From the NCBI RefSeq assembly GCF_003634045.1, contig NZ_RBIM01000007.1:62001-126000 (forward strand): a stretch of DNA of 64,000 bases. The letters are read 5' to 3'. Made by a program: the position numbers and the translations under genes. Below the pieces are notes generated by a model that had not been told where the DNA came from, did not search any database, and saw only the letters and a list, made by a program, of their open reading frames with translations. The stretch is from Maricaulis maris. Its GTDB lineage: Bacteria; Pseudomonadota; Alphaproteobacteria; Caulobacterales; Maricaulaceae. Shown one piece after another: positions 25,931-33,938 of the stretch. Numbering within the stretch: position 1 is the stretch's first letter; every line of letters begins with the position of its first letter.

Positions 25931-26244
25931 GCGATCAAAACGGCAAACATGATGAATTGATCCACCCGGTCGCACGGCCCTTCCTGTGGCTCGACGCGGC
26001 GTGGCTGAAATCCTCGATGATCTGGATTTTCCTGGTCGCGACGCTTGGTTTCGTGGCCGTCGACTTTTTCCATCACCGCCATGAATACGTCCACCTGGCC
26101 GAGTTCTACGGCTTTTACGCCATGTGGGGGTTTGGTGCCTTCGTGCTGGCGGTCATGGTCGGCTGGTTCGCCATTCGCGGCCTGCTGGGCCGGGACGAGG
26201 ATTATTGGGACGGCGATGACACAGATGAGGAGGGCCAGTCATGA
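25927..26244 (+). CDS. small two-helix protein inside the Mrp operon
   Basis: A 105-residue protein beginning with GTG, overlapping its neighbours by four bases on each side, so almost certainly part of the complex or its assembly. Two membrane segments are visible (about 30-48, WIFLVATLGFVAVDFF, and about 62-84). Between them is the polar, histidine-rich HHRHEYVHLAE. The C-terminal tail is strongly acidic (DEDYWDGDDTDEE). I recognise no family. Placement between the second and third MrpD-like genes suggests an accessory subunit. Confidence 0.8.
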   Translation: MSDQNGKHDELIHPVARPFLWLDAAWLKSSMIWIFLVATLGFVAVDFFHHRHEYVHLAEFYGFYAMWGFGAFVLAVMVGWFAIRGLLGRDEDYWDGDDTDEEGQS

Positions 26245-27968
26245 TTGAAGCCTTCTACGACGTCTCACCGGCCTGGCCTGTCATCATTGCCGGCCTGCTG
26301 GCCGCGGCTTTTCCGCTTTACCAGGTCCGCAAGGGCCTCGCCCTGTTGGCGCCAATCCTGGCGCTGGGCCTGTGGTTCAATGCCCCGTCCGGCGATCATC
26401 TGGGCGGTATCATCGAGCTGGGCGGGTTCAGGCTGGAAACCTTCCGCTTCGATGGATTGTCGCGGATCTGGGGCCTGATCTTCATCATCGCCGCCTTCAT
26501 CAACGGGCTCTACGGCCTGCATGAGAAGGATCGCGTCGCCGATGCGTCCGGCCTGATCTATGCCGGTGCTGGCCTCGGTGCCGTCTTCGCCGGTGACCTC
26601 CTCTCGCTCTTCTTCTTCTGGGAGCTGACGGCGATCTCCTCGGTCTTCCTGATCTGGGGCGCGCGCAACCAGGCCGCCTACAAGGCCGGCCTGCGCTATC
26701 TGGCGATCCATGTCCTGTCCGGCGTGCTTCTGCTCACCGGTGCGGTGATCCGGGCCAGCGAGACCGGTAGCTGGGCCTTTGACGAGACCCTGTCGATCGA
26801 GACGCTGGGCGGTTTCCTGATCTTCATCGCCTTTGGCATCAAATGCGCCTTCCCCTTCCTGCACAACTGGCTGCAGGACGCCTATCCCAAGGCCACCATT
26901 ACCGGCGCCGTCGTGCTCTCGGCCTTCACCACCAAGCTGGCGGTTTACGCGCTGGCACGGGGCTATGCCGGCACCGAGCAGCTGATCTGGATCGGCGCGA
27001 TCATGACCGCCTTCCCGGTCTTCTTCGCCGTGGTCGAAAACGATCTGCGCAAGGTCTTGTCCTATTCGCTCAACAACCAGCTCGGCTTCATGGTTGTCGG
27101 CATCGGTGTCGGCACCGAGCTGGCGATCAATGGCGCCGCGGCGCATGCCTTCGTGCACATCATCTACAAGGCGCTCCTGTTCATGAGCATGGGCGCGGTT
27201 CTGATGCGGGTCGGGACGGTGAAAGCGTCCGAGCTGGGCGGGCTGTTCAAGTCGATGCCGGCGACGACCGTCTTCTGCCTGATCGGGGCGGCGTCGATCT
27301 CGGCCTTCCCGCTCTTCTCCGGCTTTGTCGCCAAGGCGCTGACCCTGGCGGCCGTCGCCCAGGACGGGCATTGGTTGGTGTGGCTGGTCCTCGTCTTTGC
27401 CTCCGCCGGTGTGCTCGAGCATTCGGGCATCAAGATCCCGTATTTTGCCTTCTTCAGCCATGATCGCGGTCATCGTGTCCGCGAGGCTCCGGCCAACATG
27501 CTGATGGCGATGGGGATCGCGGCCCTGATCTGCGTCTATCTCGGGGTGAATTACGGTGTGCTCTACGAGCTGGTGCCCTTCCCGGAGGCGGCGCTGCATT
27601 ATGAGCCCTACACATTCGACCATATCGTCGGGCAGATGCAGCTCTTGCTCGGGGCCATGTTTGCCTTTGCCTTCCTGGTCCGGATGAAATGGTATCCGGA
27701 CGAGAAGCGGGGCGTGAATATCGACACCGACTGGTTCTACCGCCGCTTCCTGGCCGACACGGTCAATTGGGGCCACGCCATGTTCGGCCGTTTGTGGGCC
27801 TCGCTGGGCAATCTGGTCACCGGATTCCGGACCCGGACAGGTGGAAAACTGTTCGAGGTATTCAGTCCTATCGGTGCCCTGAGCCGGGATATCCCCAGTG
27901 GATTGCTCGCCATCTGGACCAGCGCGCTGCTGGCGATCGTCCTGCTGATTGCCTATCTCGCACCTTAA
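26241..27968 (+). CDS. Mrp/complex I-type antiporter subunit, third MrpD-like (NuoL-like C-terminal extension)
   Basis: A 575-residue membrane protein with the same antiporter core: SLFFFWELTAISSVFLIWG (membrane Glu), FPFLHNWLQDAYPKATITG, then HAFVHIIYKALLFMSMG with the lysine of the discontinuous helix. It has extra C-terminal length of about 80 residues, including a soluble-looking loop (MKWYPDEKRGVNIDTDWFYR) and a last membrane helix. This resembles the lateral-helix end of NuoL or MrpA. It may replace the missing antiporter half of MrpA. The ATG overlaps the previous stop. The operon ends at the terminator 24 bases downstream. Confidence 0.92.
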   Translation: MIEAFYDVSPAWPVIIAGLLAAAFPLYQVRKGLALLAPILALGLWFNAPSGDHLGGIIELGGFRLETFRFDGLSRIWGLIFIIAAFINGLYGLHEKDRVADASGLIYAGAGLGAVFAGDLLSLFFFWELTAISSVFLIWGARNQAAYKAGLRYLAIHVLSGVLLLTGAVIRASETGSWAFDETLSIETLGGFLIFIAFGIKCAFPFLHNWLQDAYPKATITGAVVLSAFTTKLAVYALARGYAGTEQLIWIGAIMTAFPVFFAVVENDLRKVLSYSLNNQLGFMVVGIGVGTELAINGAAAHAFVHIIYKALLFMSMGAVLMRVGTVKASELGGLFKSMPATTVFCLIGAASISAFPLFSGFVAKALTLAAVAQDGHWLVWLVLVFASAGVLEHSGIKIPYFAFFSHDRGHRVREAPANMLMAMGIAALICVYLGVNYGVLYELVPFPEAALHYEPYTFDHIVGQMQLLLGAMFAFAFLVRMKWYPDEKRGVNIDTDWFYRRFLADTVNWGHAMFGRLWASLGNLVTGFRTRTGGKLFEVFSPIGALSRDIPSGLLAIWTSALLAIVLLIAYLAP

Positions 27969-27991
27969 GTCTCAAAGGCTTGCATGAAACA

Positions 27992-28029
27992 AGAGGGCGC
28001 AACTCGCAAGGGTTGTGCCCTCTTTCTTT
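27992..28029 (+). terminator. intrinsic terminator of the Mrp operon
   Basis: The stem AGAGGGCGCAAC / GTTGTGCCCTCT (27992-28003 with 28012-28023, one G-T pair) is followed by TTCTTT. It lies 24 bases after the stop of the last antiporter gene. Confidence 0.9.
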
Positions 28030-28128
28030 GCAACAAAAATAGGAATATTATCCCCACCTGGGTGTAGCCATCTTAGCATCACGTCGGTCGCGGCCATCGG
28101 GGCGCCGCGTCAGAACGGGAGTGCACGG

Positions 28129-28515
28129 ATGAGCCGTATCATGTGCAAATTGGAAGAGGATGTCGCCCGGGCCCGCCTTGCCCAGAGTGCCGTCGCCTAC
28201 GCCTTCGGGATCTCGCAACGCGAGCTGGAAGCACCGACACGACGATCACGCGAGACCGCGCTGGCCCGCCAGGCCGCCATGTATCTCGCCCATGTTGCCT
28301 TTGAATTGCCGATCAGCCGGGTGGCGCTGGCTTTCGGGCGTGACCGCTCGACGGCGGCCCATGCTTGCCATCGCATCGAGGACCGGCGCGATGACCGGGC
28401 CTTTGACGACTATATGGACGCGCTGGAAGCGGCCTTGCGCACGGCACCGCGCTTGAGCGCCCTGCAACGCCTGGCCGGTCTGGAACGCTTCGAGCGCCCG
28501 GAGCGACTGACATGA
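28129..28515 (+). CDS. DnaA domain IV-like helix-turn-helix protein, GafY-like
   Basis: A 128-residue protein whose centre (residues about 58-95) matches DNA-binding domain IV of DnaA. ISRVALAFGRDRSTAAHACHRI, quoted in part as FGRDRSTAAHACHRI, parallels the DnaA signature GRDHTTVLHA.RKI. No AAA+ domain is present, so it is not a replication initiator. In Rhodobacter the GTA activator GafA combines a DnaA-like and a sigma-like region, and in Caulobacter the paired proteins GafY and GafZ do the same job. This gene and the next, overlapping by four bases, have that organisation. ATG 28129 was chosen; upstream in-frame residues are not protein-like. Confidence 0.75.
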   Translation: MSRIMCKLEEDVARARLAQSAVAYAFGISQRELEAPTRRSRETALARQAAMYLAHVAFELPISRVALAFGRDRSTAAHACHRIEDRRDDRAFDDYMDALEAALRTAPRLSALQRLAGLERFERPERLT

Positions 28516-29225
28516 GCGCGCCGCGCTGGATGCGGGCCCTGGCCCGTCCGGGTGCCCGGATGCTGCCGCCGGGAGAGGTCGAGGCGCGGGCGGTGGTGTT
28601 GCCGAAAGGCGACCGGCGACGTCGGCCGACGACATACCTGTCCGCCAGCCGTTTCGAAGAGGCGATGCGCTGTGGCTGGCTGGCGCGTCGCGAGAATGGT
28701 CTGGGCCTGTCGGCGGACGGCCAGGCGGCGCTGAAAGCCGGCACGCGCGGTGAGGACCCGGACCCGGCGGCACGTCATCGCGAGATGGAGGACCGGTCGC
28801 TGATCACGCCGGACGGTTCACTCAGGACCGCCCGCGCCAATCGCCGTGAAGGCCCGCTCGGCCCTTGGCTCGATGGTCTCGAACCGCACCAGCGCCAGGC
28901 CGGCGAACGTTTCATCAGCGATTATCACCAATCCACCCTGATGAGCCCGGTCACCCGCAACTGGTCTCCCACCGCCCAGCGCCGCAGCGAGGGCCGCCGC
29001 AAGGGTCCGGAAGACGCGGCCGTCTCGGCGCTTGCCGCCAAGGACAGGGTCATGGACGCTCTCGACACCCTCGGCCCCACCTTTGCCCGCGTCATCGAGG
29101 CCGCGCTCGTCCATGAAGACAGTGCCGCCGCGCTGGAGCGCCGTTTTGGCTGGGCGGCGCGGTCGGGCCGCACAGTGCTTGGCCTGGCGCTGACGCGGCT
29201 GGCAGAGATCTATCGGCTGGTTTGA
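28512..29225 (+). CDS. DUF6456 protein, GafZ-like (sigma-region-like C-terminus)
   Basis: A 237-residue basic protein. The N-terminal half has a winged-helix-like segment (YLSASRFEEAMRCGWLARRENG). The C-terminal half (about 150-237) matches DUF6456: it has RQAGERFISDYHQSTL, then ALDTLGPTFARVIEAALVHED and RSGRTVLGLALTRLAEIY. The last part looks like sigma-factor region 4 or a related HTH. Coupled to the DnaA-like gene by ATGA. The pair is the best candidate in the window for the transcription and anti-termination regulator of the GTA operon about 30 kb away. The GafZ equivalence is inference from architecture. Confidence 0.7.
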   Translation: MSAPRWMRALARPGARMLPPGEVEARAVVLPKGDRRRRPTTYLSASRFEEAMRCGWLARRENGLGLSADGQAALKAGTRGEDPDPAARHREMEDRSLITPDGSLRTARANRREGPLGPWLDGLEPHQRQAGERFISDYHQSTLMSPVTRNWSPTAQRRSEGRRKGPEDAAVSALAAKDRVMDALDTLGPTFARVIEAALVHEDSAAALERRFGWAARSGRTVLGLALTRLAEIYRLV

Positions 29226-29256
29226 GGGAGGCTTCACCCTGTTGCCTCTCCACTTG

Positions 29257-29354
29257 ATTTTTCCCGGGCGTAGACCCGGGACCCACGAAACGATCCGGCA
29301 AGCGATAAGTTTCCCGTAGGTCCCGGATCGCGCCAGGGCGCGTCCCGGAAAAAT
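29257..29354. repeat. family B palindromic repeat, copy 1
   Basis: Arms ATTTTTCCCGGGCG.AGACCCGGGACC and GTAGGTCCCGGATCGCG...CCGGAAAAAT face each other across about 40 bases. Copy 2 is at 58391-58485 with most bases of both arms the same. Confidence 0.8.
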
Positions 29355-29395
29355 GGAGTGTGGGGTTAAGGTGTGGCGCTCGTGCGCTCACCCCG

Positions 29396-29450
29396 TCATT
29401 CATCCCTTGCCGAGATGCGGCCTGCTTGCCGACAAGTGATGTATGGATGC
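29396..29450. repeat. family C outer frame without the core palindrome
   Basis: CATTCATCCCTTGCCGAGA is joined directly to TGCGGCCTGCTTGCCGAC and AAGTGATGTATGGATG. At 62221-62351 the same two flanks surround a roughly 70-base core palindrome. The locus therefore looks like an empty or deleted copy of family C. Confidence 0.65.
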
Positions 29451-29540
29451 TTGCGAGCGACGGCTCGGCTGTTGGAAATCTCACCTTCCCTGGTACGCCC
29501 GCGGGACATCGCGCGCCGGCAGCAAGAAGAGCGCTCTGGC

Positions 29541-29698
29541 CTTTTCTTCCCCGCAATGCGGGGAAGTGGGCCGACGCGGGAGCGTCGGGTCGATGGGGCT
29601 GAGCGAAGCGAGGGGAAGTCCATGCCGCCTGCGGCGTCACCCCTCCGCCACGCCCTCGCGGGGCGTGGCACCTCCCCACGGGATGGGGAGGAAAAATC
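29541..29698. repeat. family D palindromic repeat, copy 2
   Basis: It starts CTTTTCTTCCCC-GCAAT-GCGGGGAAGTGGGCCGACG, contains GATGGGGCTGAGCGAAGCGAGG, and ends GGCACCTCCCC-ACGGGAT-GGGGAGGAAAAA. It has the same layout as 18042 and 49958 and ends ten bases before the sufE stop codon. Confidence 0.8.
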
Positions 29699-29707
29699 AT
29701 CGAGCCC

Positions 29708-30127
29708 CTAAAGCGCTTCCGCTTCACCCCGTATCCGCCCGATCATCGAGGCCAGGCCATTCGAGCGTTGCGGGGAGAGGTGTTCGGCGAGGCCGATTTT
29801 GGCCAGCACGTCGCGGGCATCGACGGACAGGATTTCTTCGCCTGTGCGACCGGAATAGAGGCGGACCATCAGGGCGGCCAAGCCGCGGACGATATGGGCG
29901 TCGCTGTCGGCCCGGAAGGTGAGCGTGTTGCCGGCGGTCTCGGTGACCAGCCAGACCTGGCTGACACAACCTTTGACGCGATTGCCCTCGGTGCGTTCGT
30001 CCCCGGGCATGTCCGGCAACGCCTTGCCCATGTCGATGAGATAGCGGTAGCGCTGCTCCCAGTCGTCCAGAAGGTCGAACTCGTCCACGAGGTCGTCGAT
30101 TTCAGTTTGGATATCTTGTGCCGTCAT
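29708..30127 (-). CDS. sufE: SufE-like sulfur acceptor for Fe-S cluster assembly
   Basis: A 139-residue cytoplasmic protein of SufE length. The sulfur-accepting cysteine is Cys54 in NRVKGCVSQVWL, the diagnostic motif. The C-terminal helix has the typical SPQRSNGLASMIGRIR ending. SufE receives persulfide from the cysteine desulfurase SufS. No other suf genes are near, which is common in Alphaproteobacteria. It runs on the minus strand with a DUF5330-like gene 98 bases upstream and is convergent with the GafZ-like gene across repeats. Confidence 0.95.
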   Translation of the reverse strand: MTAQDIQTEIDDLVDEFDLLDDWEQRYRYLIDMGKALPDMPGDERTEGNRVKGCVSQVWLVTETAGNTLTFRADSDAHIVRGLAALMVRLYSGRTGEEILSVDARDVLAKIGLAEHLSPQRSNGLASMIGRIRGEAEAL

Positions 30128-30225
30128 GTCAGCGCCGACGTAGTGCGGGCGGGGCGGCGTGGCAAGCCGGAGGTGCGGTTTGCAGTCAGTTCGGGCCGGT
30201 TGGCGCGGTGATCACGGGGAAACGG

Positions 30226-30546
30226 TCAGGATTTGGCCCGGGCCGGGGTGGGCGCATGGGGCGTCGGAGACGTCGACGAGGCCGTCTGGCGTTCCTGATG
30301 GTCCTCGATGGCGTCACCAATGCGCGACACGGCCATCTCACCGAGGAAGCTGCCAAGTCGGGCGGCTTCGGAACCGGCTTCACAGATCACTTCGTTTTCG
30401 GCGCACCAATCCGAGACCTTGGCGGTTGCGTCAAGGCGGGTCTCGGCGGTGTTGAACGGCAAGTCGATCGCGTCGCCCGCAAAATCCTGCGGTACGAAGA
30501 AACTCACGACTGCCAGCCAAAACGCGGCGCGCAGTAAAAACATCAT
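30226..30546 (-). CDS. DUF5330-like small exported protein
   Basis: A 106-residue protein starting MMFLLRAAFWLAVVSFFVPQ, an N-terminal membrane or signal segment. It is followed by a region with two cysteines (SDWCAENEVICEAGSEAA) and a low-complexity Thr/Pro/Ala tail. The N-terminus and cysteine pair match DUF5330 proteins of Alphaproteobacteria, which often lie beside sufE. The start at 30546 has GAGG six bases upstream. Function unknown; the cysteines could form a periplasmic disulfide. Confidence 0.65.
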   Translation of the reverse strand: MMFLLRAAFWLAVVSFFVPQDFAGDAIDLPFNTAETRLDATAKVSDWCAENEVICEAGSEAARLGSFLGEMAVSRIGDAIEDHQERQTASSTSPTPHAPTPARAKS

Positions 30547-30775
30547 GTTCGACCTCACTCATGACCGAAACCGGGTGTACCGATCTCAATGCAGGATAGA
30601 GGCTAGGGAGAATTCTCAGTAATAGCGAGCGATTACGGGCTTTACCGAAAACGGTGTGCGAATTCGATCCGCGAATTTTGTGTAAAATTGTCGATAAATT
30701 CGATCTTGTCTCTGATCGGGACACGTTTCGTTAACATTTGGCGGGATTCAGCGAAAACCAACGTTCAAATTTGAC

Positions 30776-31858
30776 TCAATTCGCGCTGCTTCCCAGACAC
30801 CGGCTGACGTCCATCAGGGCATGTTCGGCGATGCAGAAACTGTCTTCATACATGAAATGCCCGGCGGCGACGCATTGCTGCAGGTCAAGACGGACCCAGG
30901 CGAGGCAGCGTTCGACCACCGGATCGGCCAGCAGGGCGTCAACCACCTGGTCGGTACGGGCCGGGTCGCCATTGTTCAGTGATTGCAGGGCCGCGACCGA
31001 GAGAATGCGGCCGATCCGGCTGCGGTCCGGGTCGGGCACGGCTTCACCGACGGTCAGCGTCAGCTGCGGCGCCACCGAGGCGCGGTCGGACAGGGGCGCG
31101 GCATCCATGTGTTCAAACAGGGCGGAGGCCGGCAGGCCATTGTCGAAACCGCCGGACAGCGTCATCAGGACTTCGTCCGTCATGTTGATCGGCTGGCTGC
31201 CCATCACCGACAGCTCGGCCAGACGGTCAGACCGGTCGCCATAGCTGCGATTGGCCCAGCGTTCACTCTGCAGGTCGTAGGCGGCGGCGCGATAGCGTTC
31301 GGAGACTTCGCGGATCTCGGCATTGTCGGCGGCCATGGCGTCGACGACCGAGGCCTGGGCATCCTCCGACGACGCGAAACTGGTGGCATAGGTCGGGTCG
31401 TACATCAGGCCGGTCATGGCCGCTTCCGGACCGTAATAGTCGGCCAGCTCGCGGACCTCGTCGAGATATTCCGGGTGGCGGGCGGCAATGATGGCAGCAT
31501 AGGCGATCCAGGCCCGTACCAGGCGTTCCTCGCCATAAAAGGCGGTCAGCCGGTTCATGGCGGTATCGAGATCCTGGCTCGAGGCGATGGGAGCCGAATG
31601 CAGGTCTGCGATCACACCGTGATAGGCGGCGTATTCGCCGGCCGAGCGTTCCACCAGTGTCGGATTGCGCGGTTCAACCTGGCCAAGCTGCAGCACGGGC
31701 GCGGCCGGTGCAGCGCTGGTCGCATCGGCCGGCGTCTCCGGCACGGTCGACGCAGATGGCGCCGTGCCGGACGGTTCACTGGCAGGCGGTGTGGCGTCTT
31801 GGAGTGTCAGACTCATGCTCATGCTCAGCGCGCCAATGGCGAGGAGAGACGTCAACAT
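30776..31858 (-). CDS. secreted protein of unknown function
   Basis: A 360-residue protein with a signal-like start (MLTSLLAIGALSMSMSLTL). A Ser/Thr/Pro/Ala-rich linker (about 25-60) and a helical body follow. Short motifs such as NRLTAFYGEERLVRAWIAYAAI are visible but fit no family I know. Four cysteines near the C-terminus (ERCLAW, LQQCVAAG, DSFCIAEH, SRCLGSS) probably form disulfides. ATG 31858 has AAAGGAG about ten bases upstream; the longer frame to 31972 lacks a signal sequence at its start. It is divergent from the DivJ-like kinase, sharing a 190-base intergenic region. Confidence 0.7.
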   Translation of the reverse strand: MLTSLLAIGALSMSMSLTLQDATPPASEPSGTAPSASTVPETPADATSAAPAAPVLQLGQVEPRNPTLVERSAGEYAAYHGVIADLHSAPIASSQDLDTAMNRLTAFYGEERLVRAWIAYAAIIAARHPEYLDEVRELADYYGPEAAMTGLMYDPTYATSFASSEDAQASVVDAMAADNAEIREVSERYRAAAYDLQSERWANRSYGDRSDRLAELSVMGSQPINMTDEVLMTLSGGFDNGLPASALFEHMDAAPLSDRASVAPQLTLTVGEAVPDPDRSRIGRILSVAALQSLNNGDPARTDQVVDALLADPVVERCLAWVRLDLQQCVAAGHFMYEDSFCIAEHALMDVSRCLGSSAN

Positions 31859-32049
31859 TACACAATACTCCTTTGAACCCGGCTCATACTGCCTTGCCTT
31901 GAACCCGCATCCAAGGGGGGTAGCGTGATGAATTATCACGACGCTTACCGCATGGGATGCGTAAACGAACAAAGTTTAAGATTCAGTATTTGTTAACGTC
32001 GAAGGCGAAGATTCCATTCAGCAATAAAAGCGAGTCGCACCGGTTCGAC

Positions 32050-33789
32050 ATGAAGCCGAAAACGCCTGCCATAGCAGCCTGGTTCGCACGCCAAGGCGGA
32101 ACGCTTGTCAGCCTGATCTGGCTTGGCACGCTGGCGGCTGCCTTGCCGCGGCTCTGGCCAATCCTTGACGGCGGACCGCTGGAGAAAACACTGCTGGTCG
32201 CCGGCATCGCCGCGCCTGCCCTTGTCTCCTTCCTGCTGATACCCCGCATGGAGCGCGCGTTCGAGCGTTTCCTGCTGGCCTTGGTGTGGACCGGCTTCGC
32301 CGTCGGCGTCACCCTGACCGGCGGCGGCGTGACCGGTATAGGCGTGCTGGCCTTCCTGCTGGCACCGGCGATCGCGTCGGCCTGCGGTGAGCGTGATGGG
32401 GTCGTCAAAGCCGCGGCCCAGTCGGGGCTGGCGGCGCTGGTCGTGGCCGGGCTGCAGTTGACGGGTTTCGTTGCGCCGGCCCCGATGTCGGTCGAACTCC
32501 ATCTGCCCTTCGTGCTCGGTTGCGTGCTCACCCTGTCGACCGGTTTTGCCTTTGGCGCCCTGCGCGCCGTGCATGATGCCGACAAGGCCCGGGCCGAGGC
32601 CGAGCGTGGCCGGGTTCGCGCCAAGGCGTTTGATGCCTCGCCGGTACCACTCATTGCCTGCGATGCCGACGGCCATATCCTGGCCGCGTCGAAAGGTCTG
32701 CGCGACCTGTCACCCGGCCTGCCGCGCGAGCTCAAGGGCCTGCCGCTGGCCGATCTCGGTTTTGACGAGGATGACCGCGCCCAATTGGCCGCCTCCGGTC
32801 GCCGTGCCGCCCTGCGTGATATTGACGGCCAGCTGGTGGTGCGGGGGACTCGGGGGTACAGCGAAGATGTCCGCGTCCAGTCGCATCCGATCCATGGCGG
32901 TTCGGTCATCGCGCTGGCCAAGGATAGCGGCCCGGCGCTGGAAGCCGCGCTCAGCCAGGCCCGTCGCGATCGCGAAGCGGCCGAAGAAGACGCCCGCGCC
33001 AAGTCACAATTCCTGGCCTCGGTCAGTCATGAGCTGCGCACGCCGCTCAATGCCATTATCGGCTTCTCCGACGTCATGAAGGCGCGCCTGTTCGGGCCGC
33101 TGCCGGCGCGCTACGCCGAATATGCCGACCTGATCCATGAAAGCGGCCAGCACCTGATGGAGCTGATCGGCGACGTGCTCGACATGTCCAAGATCGAGGC
33201 CGACCGCTATGAACTGGTGCGCGAGACCTTCGATATCAGCGAAGTGGTCAACCTGTCGGCCAAGATGATGCGCCTGCAGGCAGAAGAGGCCGGCATCAAT
33301 CTCAAGATCAAGCGCCATGACGGCCCGGTCCTGGTCGATGGCGACCGCAAGGCGCTGCGCCAGATCCTGCTGAACCTGTTGTCCAATGCCGTGAAATTCA
33401 CGCCCAAGGGCGGCGCGATCGTGGTCATGGCCCGCCCGTCCGGCGGCCAGCTTGTGCTGGCGGTCGGTGATAGCGGTGTCGGCATTGACCCGGCCGAAGC
33501 CGGCCGTCTCGGCCAGCCCTATCAGCAGGCGGCCAATGCCCGTGACATCGACAAGCGCGGCACCGGTCTTGGCTTGTCACTGGTGCGCGCCTTGTCGGAA
33601 CTGCATGGCGGCTCGATGAATATCGCCAGCCGCAAGGGCGAGGGCACCACGGTGACCATCTCCCTGCCCATCCTCGCCGAGGACACGGCCGATGTGGAAC
33701 CCCTGCCGGGCCTCGACGTCCGCCAGCAAATCCAGCGCGCCCAGGAAGCCAGCCAGGACATGACGGTGGCGAAAGCGGACGTGGCTTAG
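32050..33789 (+). CDS. membrane PAS sensor histidine kinase, DivJ-like
   Basis: A 579-residue kinase with five or six membrane helices (residues 15-170), a PAS-like region (about 195-295), and a HisKA domain with His327 in SVSHELRTPLN. An HATPase domain follows with NLLSNAVKFT, DSGVGI and GTGLGLSLV. The segment IIGFSDVMKARLFGPLP and then YAEYADLIHESGQHL closely resembles DivJ/PleC cell-cycle kinases; DivJ phosphorylates DivK and PleD. The call to DivJ is tentative. No ribosome site clearly marks the start; 32050 was chosen because the upstream in-frame bases (from 31957) are AT-rich like a promoter. Confidence 0.85.
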   Translation: MKPKTPAIAAWFARQGGTLVSLIWLGTLAAALPRLWPILDGGPLEKTLLVAGIAAPALVSFLLIPRMERAFERFLLALVWTGFAVGVTLTGGGVTGIGVLAFLLAPAIASACGERDGVVKAAAQSGLAALVVAGLQLTGFVAPAPMSVELHLPFVLGCVLTLSTGFAFGALRAVHDADKARAEAERGRVRAKAFDASPVPLIACDADGHILAASKGLRDLSPGLPRELKGLPLADLGFDEDDRAQLAASGRRAALRDIDGQLVVRGTRGYSEDVRVQSHPIHGGSVIALAKDSGPALEAALSQARRDREAAEEDARAKSQFLASVSHELRTPLNAIIGFSDVMKARLFGPLPARYAEYADLIHESGQHLMELIGDVLDMSKIEADRYELVRETFDISEVVNLSAKMMRLQAEEAGINLKIKRHDGPVLVDGDRKALRQILLNLLSNAVKFTPKGGAIVVMARPSGGQLVLAVGDSGVGIDPAEAGRLGQPYQQAANARDIDKRGTGLGLSLVRALSELHGGSMNIASRKGEGTTVTISLPILAEDTADVEPLPGLDVRQQIQRAQEASQDMTVAKADVA

Positions 33790-33832
33790 GGGCTGAGGCG
33801 GCAGTAGATGATTTAACGCGTCTGCCCCTTTC
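33789..33832 (+). terminator. possible weak terminator after the DivJ-like kinase
   Basis: GGGGCTGAGGCG (33789-33800) can pair, with two mismatches, with CGCGTCTGCCCC (33817-33828). Only a short T run follows. Weak support. Confidence 0.3.
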
Positions 33833-33938
33833 CAAGTTCTACTCGGTTTGCCGCGCGCCGATCCCGTTCTCTTTTAGTTTTGCGCAATCACTCAACTTAG
33901 GGTAATGTGTGTCAAGTCAAGCAGCCTAGGGGGTGGGT

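Larger units (their letters stand above)
29226..29707. other. gene-free stretch made of three repeat elements
   Basis: These 482 bases contain no convincing gene. They hold, in order, a family B palindrome (29257-29354), an apparently core-less family C locus (29396-29450) and a family D palindrome (29541-29698). It separates the GafYZ-like pair from the convergent sufE gene. Confidence 0.8.

Noticed and set aside
24167-25975. 602-codon minus-strand frame across two antiporter genes
   Set aside because: His/Gln/Arg-rich translation without domain content, opposite genes with clear membrane helices.
28129-28515. Replication initiator dnaA or an origin of replication
   Set aside because: Only the DNA-binding domain resemblance is present; no AAA+ domain, and no DnaA-box cluster was seen nearby.
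29226-29707. CRISPR array
   Set aside because: The repeats here are single imperfect palindromes of different families, not regularly spaced identical units; no cas gene is present.
29373-29922. Several 90-160 codon frames over the repeats before sufE
   Set aside because: They run through palindromic repeats and the antisense of sufE; repeat-derived frames are not evidence of genes.
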